A stretch of 11,186 nt of DNA from CAYSLU01 sp964431965 (GTDB taxonomy: Bacteria > Verrucomicrobiota > Kiritimatiellia > CAIKKV01 > CAYSLU01): the NCBI GenBank assembly GCA_964431965.1, contig CAYSLU010000124.1:1-11186 (forward strand). Reading direction: 5' to 3'. How positions within the stretch are numbered: the stretch's first letter is position 1; each line of letters begins with the position of its first letter. The notes under the pieces were generated by a model that did not search any database, was not told the origin of the DNA, and saw only the letters and a program-made list of their open reading frames with translations. Both the position numbers and the translations under genes were made by a program. Shown one piece after another: positions 6,601 to 11,186 of this stretch.

Positions 6601-7980
6601 GAGCGCCGCATCATCGAGCGTCGCGTCGGCCGCCAACGCCTCCGCGGCCCACGTGCGGAAGGGCTCGCCATCCTGAAGCATCGCCCGCGCGCGCGCGCGG
6701 AAATCGGCCGGCGGCCGCTGCCGCCGCATCAGCGCACGAGCCGCCGTGAACGCCACGCGCGCGTCGGCGTCGCCGGCAAGCCGGGTCAGTTCCGCGACGC
6801 CCACATCGCCCGGAAACGCGGCCAGCGCCTCAGCAGTCGCCTGCCGCAGGGCCGGGTCGGCCAGCGTCGCCGTCTGCCGCAACAGCGGAATCGCCTTGGG
6901 TGACGCCATCACGCCGAGCATGCGCAACGCGCCGAGACGCTGGTCGGGCGTGTAATCGGACCCGCCGGCCGTCGGGCGGTCCGGCAGCTCGGCCATGCCG
7001 CCCAGCGCGTCCTTCTCGGCAGGCTTTGCGTCCAGCAGATCATCGAGATCACCCGACGCGCTCGCGCCGGCCAGCATCCGGCCCCGCCCCACAGGCTGGG
7101 CGATCTCCAGCAGCGCCGTTTCCAGGTCCGCCAGCATCGGCTCGGTCGCCGCCCGACGGTCCAGCCGCAGCAGCGGGTAGGCTTCCTCTTCATGAGCGGT
7201 GCCCATCAGGCGCAGCAGCGGCGCCCGGGCCATGCGCCGGGCCACCAGGGACTTGTCGGAATCCCTCCCGCGCAAGGCCCAGTGGATGTACGACGCGGCA
7301 GTCCGCACCGTGGCGGCATCCATTGCCCAGCTCGGCTTTTCGGCGTGCAGGTTCTCGAGCGCGACAACGGCGCTGTTGTACGGGTTCCCCGGCGCGCCGC
7401 CACCGCCGGTGCGCGTTGAGTAGTACAGGCGAAACCCTGCAGGATCGACGATCCGCGCGTCGGAGAGGCGTTTCACATCGGCATCATCCAGATGGAGCTC
7501 GCGCCCCACGCGCTCCGCCAGGGCGGCGACGGCCTCGGGCATCTCCGGCCCGCCTGCGCCGCCGATCGTCGCCTTCAGCGGCGTCACCCCGCCCGCGCGG
7601 AAGATCCGCACCTCCAGCGCGGCGACGGACAGACTCCCGGCCTCCTCCGCCGGCAGCGGAACAACCGAGATCATCGCGTCGATGGCCACGTAAGAGGCCA
7701 GCCGCTGCCACCGCGCTTCATCCGTGAGTTCAAACGCACCGCTGGCCAGCCACGCATGGACGCGGCTGATCCGCTCCCCCTGCACGATGTCCACGCCCCG
7801 ACACTCGGCCAACCGTTCCGCCAGGTACTCGGCTGCGCATAGCGCGACCGTGGGCATCCTGATCGACCGCCCCGGCGGCAGCACGCGAAGCGGAGCGGCC
7901 GGCGCGGCGGACGCAGGACCGGGCAACATCAGGACGGCCACGCCCAGACAGGCAAGGCGGCGCGCAATCGCACTGATCAT
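3628..7980 (-). CDS. Giant exported multidomain protein: FlgO/TolB-N-like, HEAT repeats, glycosidase-like region
   Basis: This is one uninterrupted 1450-residue frame. Residues 1-26 form a typical signal peptide (basic MISAIARRLA, hydrophobic core, ASA-A cleavage). Residues 31-190 resemble FlgO/TolB-N-type domains: ALCAAEYLAERLAECRGVDI, then a region ending DARIVDPAGFRLYYSTR, like the 'DPeAyrLYL' segment that leads into TPR helices. Residues 340-680 are Ala/Leu-rich helical pairs typical of HEAT or PBS-lyase repeats, e.g. PKAIPLLRQTATLADPALRQ (371-390) and DPDDAVAGAAREALAPL (541-557). Residues 690-1000 have the look of a glycosidase-like TIM barrel (IAWLHGPVGHNPDS, YIDGVDFGNG at 777-786, FDAIIMHSSGRADSR at 886-900, PVFWLGEGLGV). 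Residues 1087-1170 resemble the Rossmann-like domain that follows such barrels (LNRYRMIAVTDPAALTDPTI); the rest is beta-rich. Catalytic acids cannot be assigned. The start is backed by GAGGA (plus 7988-7992), seven bases before ATG. It lies 143 bases downstream of the beta-strand protein gene. Confidence 0.82.
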   Translation of the reverse strand: MISAIARRLACLGVAVLMLPGPASAAPAAPLRVLPPGRSIRMPTVALCAAEYLAERLAECRGVDIVQGERISRVHAWLASGAFELTDEARWQRLASYVAIDAMISVVPLPAEEAGSLSVAALEVRIFRAGGVTPLKATIGGAGGPEMPEAVAALAERVGRELHLDDADVKRLSDARIVDPAGFRLYYSTRTGGGGAPGNPYNSAVVALENLHAEKPSWAMDAATVRTAASYIHWALRGRDSDKSLVARRMARAPLLRLMGTAHEEEAYPLLRLDRRAATEPMLADLETALLEIAQPVGRGRMLAGASASGDLDDLLDAKPAEKDALGGMAELPDRPTAGGSDYTPDQRLGALRMLGVMASPKAIPLLRQTATLADPALRQATAEALAAFPGDVGVAELTRLAGDADARVAFTAARALMRRQRPPADFRARARAMLQDGEPFRTWAAEALAADATLDDAALAARLAGDEAPSVRATLRRARVARGAGTPGHLAAAMTHEDSDAVVAAIRRLPRESLAADSDACQRLVRLANDPDDAVAGAAREALAPLRPKDAQGRVRFDLAAAQPYMRHRAVALLKGSSEAWARAELIAACTNIDAHTRVEALKALAALDPAAARGLLLGAMDDPHLFVRFHSAALLAAVADAAQERAIRDVMPRQKDRATVLYLADALARATGAPPPAPQPPANCMTGSATIAWLHGPVGHNPDSPYRMHFKPSHGNHVRDDVIPDILKEAHARGRAYLYNVGPMGEAGVAAVDASAQDSAWIYLDDQLDTPALPYIDGVDFGNGAMSPDALWPAGWRLFCDDTGIDAARVAGEKKNLNAYESDAWRAWALRRCVEGRNRVYDYFKLKFGKLHPGIAVCTAIGGGFDAVAPDWKFDAIIMHSSGRADSRTEAYALVRRAKTLWPDRPVFWLGEGLGVANMTTMKYDFAMPTEPLAGRHYPAYTDALTAWMAGADPGWTCSWVLRAHGWKGDPDYTGAAVSPEDCQGDRSRLRAAIDFAFAGVEPVIREKEARAKAAAEPGRTLSDEDAQPDALLDSVVKADDSSTLTNRIARDKERMYLGFHVYAKHLLDVARLFASLPRGNPKPDALVIESRPAGGGFGSPGADLLNSYDFLLDVNAAVRLELNRYRMIAVTDPAALTDPTIAGITRWLKETPGLLYVHRDLTGDNARQSGTPERFDGRLTLDWPWEGDLSPAAVAPPTAGLELASPAGATLLAPGSIVARTFNVTGQRARVLLTSGGAPVLVVWQHPDFKGAVVFDGIAGDGPPYRQELRRVLAELRAKSGVGIELDGPIRHEADESDRWTADATAGSTDVRTIHGVDLLTGALDPRVGPNKSAAFVAKAFQGKYAAAYNGISVLCDRPIAKVEKIDGGLRIECDGLLQAASDTGKLDVSPVSGAALPPVAGERVKPWILIGSDEGVATTPALDGSRSRTGTVTYVRCARPVTMRSR

Positions 7981-7987
7981 GGGAGCA

Positions 7988-7992
7988 TCCTC
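7988..7992 (-). promoter_or_regulatory. Shine-Dalgarno of the large multidomain gene
   Basis: GAGGA on the minus strand, seven bases before the ATG at 7980, supports that start; no closer in-frame start fits the signal peptide. The 143-base gap (7981-8123) otherwise shows no clear terminator hairpin, so read-through from the upstream gene is possible. Confidence 0.55.
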
Positions 7993-8123
7993 ATGCGGAA
8001 CGGCATTGGGACACGCATCTACGCCCTGTGCCGGAGTGCAAAGGGACGGCGTGGACTGCGTTCATGGCAGAGAGTGTCGACGGAGAGCGGACCACCTTCA
8101 AGCGTTCTGTTCGCGGATGATCG

Positions 8124-10205
8124 TCAGTGGATCTCGAGGAGGATCCCGCGCCTAGTGGGGATGCCGACGTATGTGTAGCCGTGTTCCCGGAATATGGCAG
8201 CCTTGCCCAGTGAAGGCGCGAGCACGGTGTCGTCCCACGTCAGCTTCGCCGGCGAGGCGTTCGTGAGGGCGGCGAGTTCCGCGACATGGTCGCCCGCCCA
8301 GCGCAGGCCCCAGTAGTGCGCCGGCGCCTCGGGCGGGGCCAGGAACCGGATGTGGATCGAGCCGTTGTTCACGTCGAGCGTGGCGCCTGACGCGAGATCC
8401 AGACCGGCGGGCTTTCCCCTTACCGCGACGGCGAGCTGCGCCCGACCGGCCGCCGATGGGCCGTCAAGTCGGACGGCGGTCGTGACTCCAACCACCGTGC
8501 CGGTCAGCAGCAGCGCCCCGCGCGCCCCGGTGTTCGTGCAGCCGACGAACAGGCGGCCGGCCTGCGCCCGGATGGAGGGGAGGATCACGGTTCCGCGCGA
8601 CCAGGAGCCCGTCCCGCCTCCCGGCCGCACCGCGCCCAGCGCGCCGACGATCATATCGCCGCTCACGTCGAGCGTGCCGTTCGTGACCCGCGCGAGATCG
8701 AGCACGGTTTCGTTCGTGACGCCGGCCATGTAATCCAGCGAGCTGCCGCCCACCGCCAGCTCCGAAAGGTAGGCGCTGAAGCTCCCGCCCGCGGAGAACG
8801 TGTTCGTGAGCCAGCGCACCCCGCTGCCGATAGTCATCGTCGCTCGCGCAGCAGGTGCTCCAATCGTCGTCGTGAAGCCGTCGCTGAGGACGACCGACGA
8901 GACGATCGCAGCGTTCACCCCCTGCGTATATCCGCCGGAGATGTCCAGCACGCCCGAGGACACCCGGCCGAGGTCCAGCGTGACGTACGACTTCTCGCCC
9001 GAGAGCGTGCTGTTCCGCGAGGACAGGCCCGCCGTGAGCCGGCTGAGGTAGGCCTCGAATCGGTTGGTGCCCACGCGGAACGTGTTGGTCTCGTGAGCGC
9101 CGGCGGTCCACGCGAAGTCGAGCGCCGCGCGGGCCGACGGGCTGCCGATCCGGACGGCGATCCCGTCGCCCAGCGTCACGTCAGCGTTGGGCTTCCACGA
9201 TGACGCCGGCTGCTTGCCGATCGTCACGTTGCCCGAGACGTCCAGAAAGCCCGATGCCCGATCGGCCCGCAGGTAGTTGCCTCCCCCTGCGGTGTTGCCG
9301 ACATCGAGCGTGGTGAGATACGCCTCGAAGCGGCCGCTCCCCAGACTGACGCCCGTGTACCCGGCACGCTCGTTTCTCAAGGAGACCGAGGCCCGGATCG
9401 ATGAAGAGGCGCCAACGCGCAGGTCCAGCGCATCGCCGAGCAGCAGGCCCCCCGCGGAGCCGTTGCCGCCGATGAAGAGCGCGTTCGTGACCTGGAGCAC
9501 GCCCGGGTCGGTCACGGCCGAGAGATCGAGCACGCCGAAGAGGTTGCTGGAGGCCGACGTGCCCGCCAACCGCCGGCCGATTTCGAGCGTGGAGAGGTAG
9601 GCGTTGAACCCGCGGCCGGCCGTCACTGAGCCGATGTGGCGGGGCGCGAAGGTTGCGTTGTTCTGGTAGCCGATGCGCATGCGCGCGCCAGCCGCCGGCG
9701 AGCCGACCCGCAGGGTCGCGTTGCTGCCCAGCGTGACGAACGCGATCCCGTTCGTCACCGCTCCGCCCAGCCGGGGTCCGTCCGCCCCGCCGCCGCTCAC
9801 GCCGTCGCCGGCGGCAACCATGAAGCCCGCCGGGATCGCGAGCTCACCGCTGCCGGCCAGGTCGAGGCGCGCCGTGACGGCGCCGATGCCGTGGACCACG
9901 AATGAGGAGCACGTGAGCGCCTGGCCGCCGAGGTCGACCGTGCGGGCGTAGTTGCTGACCACCCAGGAGGCCAGCCTCAGGCCGGGCAGGTCGTTGGTGC
10001 CGACTCCCCCGTCTCCCGCCGCGTCGAAGATCAGCGTGTCGTTTGCGGCGGGCGCCGGGCCGGGGTTCCAGTTGGCGGGGTCGCTCCACGCGCCGGCCGC
10101 CGCATTCCATGTCTGCGTGGCGGCGTGGACGGTCGAGGCCAGCGCCAGGCCGACGGCGGCGAAAGCGGCCCATCTGCTGCGGAGACCGTCACGCATGCTT
10201 CTCAT
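8124..10205 (-). CDS. Autotransporter-associated beta-strand type surface protein
   Basis: The 693-residue product starts with a signal peptide (MRSMRDGLRSRWAAFAAVGL..., cleavage near VHA-A at 28). The following TWNAAAGAWSDPANWNPG and DTLIFDAAG (about 32-64) are the hallmark opening of autotransporter-associated beta-strand repeat proteins. Four tandem units of roughly 90 residues follow. Each carries an [RSG]-F-x-A-Y-L-[ST]-x-L-x-x-G motif at 199-210, 292-303, 382-393 and 475-486, plus a V-LDL-x-x-V-x-x-G-x-L-[DQ]-[VI] strand (225-, 408-, 501-) and an [IV]-G-[SA]-P-x-A-R-A strand. This predicts a long beta-helix. The C-terminus has YWGLRWAGDHVAELAALTN and ends at GYTYVGIPTRRGILLEIH. No beta-barrel translocator and no PEP-CTERM or LPXTG anchor is visible, so how it is held at the surface is unknown. 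The start at 10205 has AGGG (plus 10212-10215) six bases upstream; a second ATG at 10196 is possible. It overlaps the regulator gene by 17 bases. Confidence 0.83.
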   Translation of the reverse strand: MRSMRDGLRSRWAAFAAVGLALASTVHAATQTWNAAAGAWSDPANWNPGPAPAANDTLIFDAAGDGGVGTNDLPGLRLASWVVSNYARTVDLGGQALTCSSFVVHGIGAVTARLDLAGSGELAIPAGFMVAAGDGVSGGGADGPRLGGAVTNGIAFVTLGSNATLRVGSPAAGARMRIGYQNNATFAPRHIGSVTAGRGFNAYLSTLEIGRRLAGTSASSNLFGVLDLSAVTDPGVLQVTNALFIGGNGSAGGLLLGDALDLRVGASSSIRASVSLRNERAGYTGVSLGSGRFEAYLTTLDVGNTAGGGNYLRADRASGFLDVSGNVTIGKQPASSWKPNADVTLGDGIAVRIGSPSARAALDFAWTAGAHETNTFRVGTNRFEAYLSRLTAGLSSRNSTLSGEKSYVTLDLGRVSSGVLDISGGYTQGVNAAIVSSVVLSDGFTTTIGAPAARATMTIGSGVRWLTNTFSAGGSFSAYLSELAVGGSSLDYMAGVTNETVLDLARVTNGTLDVSGDMIVGALGAVRPGGGTGSWSRGTVILPSIRAQAGRLFVGCTNTGARGALLLTGTVVGVTTAVRLDGPSAAGRAQLAVAVRGKPAGLDLASGATLDVNNGSIHIRFLAPPEAPAHYWGLRWAGDHVAELAALTNASPAKLTWDDTVLAPSLGKAAIFREHGYTYVGIPTRRGILLEIH

Positions 10206-11186
10206 GGTGTGCCCTGGCTCTTGGGGTTGTCGCGCGTTCGGGGTTGAGCGGTGGAACGAGAACGGTCTGAGGCGGAACGTGGACCCCACGCATCTGTTCG
10301 ACCAGCATGCTGGCAGCGCGGGCGACGATGTCCGCGACATCCACATCGAACCGGACGACGGGTACGGGGTAGAAGAACCGCGCCCCGCTGTTGGTCATGG
10401 CGAAGATGCACAGCTCGTCGGGGACCGACAAGCGAAGGGCCAACGCCGCCTGGGCCACCCCCTTGGCAATCACGTCGTCAGGAACGAGCAACGCATCGGG
10501 CCGCAGGCGTGCGCGCCACAGCCGATGCAGAAGATCGTAGCCGTACTCTTCGTAGCCAAGCTCCGGCGACGGCATGTGCCCCGGATGGGGGCAGAAGTCA
10601 ACGCCGGCGCGGCCGCAGGCGTCGCGGAACCACCCGAAGTGGTCGGCGACGTGCTCCGAGCGCTCCACGAGCGCGAGCCGCCGCCGGCCCAGGCGGGCCG
10701 CGAGGGCGGCCGCGCGCCGGACGAACGCCTTGCGGTCGACGTAGACGATGTGCGGCGAGCGGTAGGCCCCGATGTTGACCACGGGGATGGCGATGCGCCT
10801 CCAGCCGTCCGTGCGCATGAAGCGGACGGGGAACCGGGCATCGATGCTCAGCAGGCCGGCGATCTGCCGCCGCTCCAGATCGTTGAGCAGGCCGACAGGC
10901 AGGCCGGTTTCGGCCAACTCGTCTTCGGCGTAGAGCTGGGCATCCATGCCGGCGTCCGCGAAGAACGCCTGGGCATGCCGGAAGGCCTGGAAGGCGAAGG
11001 GCATCGAGCCGGGCTGGAAGACGTCGGAGCGCGTGAGCAGGGCGATCCGCTCGCGAACGGTCACGGCCTTCACGAAGGTGCCGCGCCGGCGCGCCATGGT
11101 GATGTGCCCGCGTTCCGCCAGATGCCGCAGCGCCCGGTAGAGGGTCATCTGGCTCTGCGGGTAGTCCTTCTCCAGCACGCGGATCG
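10189..11186 (-). CDS. GntR-type HTH / LacI-type sensor transcriptional regulator, N-terminus cut by window edge
   Basis: About 331 residues are visible, and the frame stays open to the right edge, so some 20-30 N-terminal residues are missing. The first part, KDYPQSQMTLYRALRHLAER then GHITMARRRGTFV, is the recognition helix and wing of a GntR winged helix ('S-x-x-T-v-r-A-L-x-x-L-x-x-x-G ... G-T-F-V'). After a linker, RIALLTRSDVF begins a periplasmic-binding-protein-like LacI/GalR effector domain: QIAGLLSIDARFPV, VVNIGAY, GRRRLALVE, DALLVPDDVIAKGVAQAAL and SVPDELCIFAMTN are its usual strand-turn segments. The same order, GntR HTH then LacI sensor, is known in AraR of Bacillus, which responds to arabinose; here the ligand is unknown. 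The last 15 or so residues (NPERATTPRARAHHEKHA) extend past the usual end and overlap the start of the next gene. That overlap suggests translational coupling and joint control with the surface protein. Confidence 0.85.
   Translation of the reverse strand, partial: IRVLEKDYPQSQMTLYRALRHLAERGHITMARRRGTFVKAVTVRERIALLTRSDVFQPGSMPFAFQAFRHAQAFFADAGMDAQLYAEDELAETGLPVGLLNDLERRQIAGLLSIDARFPVRFMRTDGWRRIAIPVVNIGAYRSPHIVYVDRKAFVRRAAALAARLGRRRLALVERSEHVADHFGWFRDACGRAGVDFCPHPGHMPSPELGYEEYGYDLLHRLWRARLRPDALLVPDDVIAKGVAQAALALRLSVPDELCIFAMTNSGARFFYPVPVVRFDVDVADIVARAASMLVEQMRGVHVPPQTVLVPPLNPERATTPRARAHHEKHA

Noticed and set aside
5782..6903. 373-residue plus-strand open frame opposite the HEAT region
   Set aside because: Very Arg-rich with no motif; antisense shadow of GC-rich Ala/Leu/Asp coding.
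7991..8065. 24-residue minus-strand open frame in the gap before the large gene, its stop overlapping that gene's ribosome binding site
   Set aside because: The position hints at a leader peptide, but it has no Shine-Dalgarno, no hydrophobic or regulatory-codon pattern, and is short enough to be chance.
10206..10346. Longer N-terminal extension of the beta-strand protein (start at 10346)
   Set aside because: The extra 47 residues lie wholly inside the regulator gene and precede a clear signal peptide; the start at 10205 with AGGG spacing is better.

Overview
The window is GC-rich bacterial DNA. The gene set is a GntR/LacI hybrid regulator, an autotransporter-type beta-strand surface protein, a secreted Kelch propeller, a diverged UroD-family enzyme, and a very large secreted HEAT plus glycosidase-like protein. 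This mix suggests a member of the PVC superphylum (Kiritimatiellota, Lentisphaerota or Planctomycetota type) with a large glycan-degradation gene repertoire. That placement is inferred from gene content only; no rRNA or marker gene is present. There are no tRNA, rRNA, CRISPR or transposase genes.

Layout. (1) Bases 1-707, minus strand: the 5' part of a gene that runs off the left edge. It has a beta-sandwich-like region and appears broken by a -1 frameshift near base 498. (2) Bases 708-904: a divergent intergenic region with a perfect 10-bp palindrome. (3) Bases 905-2068, plus: a diverged uroporphyrinogen-decarboxylase (UroD/MtaA) family protein. (4) Bases 2069-2467: a 399-base gap without a gene but with several strong hairpins. 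(5) Bases 2468-3484, plus: a secreted six-bladed Kelch-type beta-propeller with two possible starts. (6) Bases 3485-3627: the gap between convergent genes. (7) Bases 3628-7980, minus: a 1450-residue exported protein joining a FlgO/TolB-N-like domain, HEAT-like repeats, a putative glycosidase-like barrel and C-terminal beta domains. (8) Bases 8124-10205, minus: a 693-residue autotransporter-type beta-strand protein with four tandem units of about 90 residues. (9) Bases 10189-11186, minus: a GntR-type HTH fused to a LacI-type sensor domain, truncated at the right edge, its stop overlapping the start of gene 8.

How the genes may work together (inference). The three minus-strand genes at the right, regulator to surface repeat protein to giant glycosidase-like protein, look like one transcription unit. 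The regulator has the architecture of AraR, so it may sense a sugar and control the envelope proteins downstream. The Kelch and UroD-like proteins on the facing strand fit a carbohydrate or methylated-substrate locus, but no substrate can be named. The least ordinary item is the 1450-residue fusion protein. No complete, clearly new defence or mobile system is visible.
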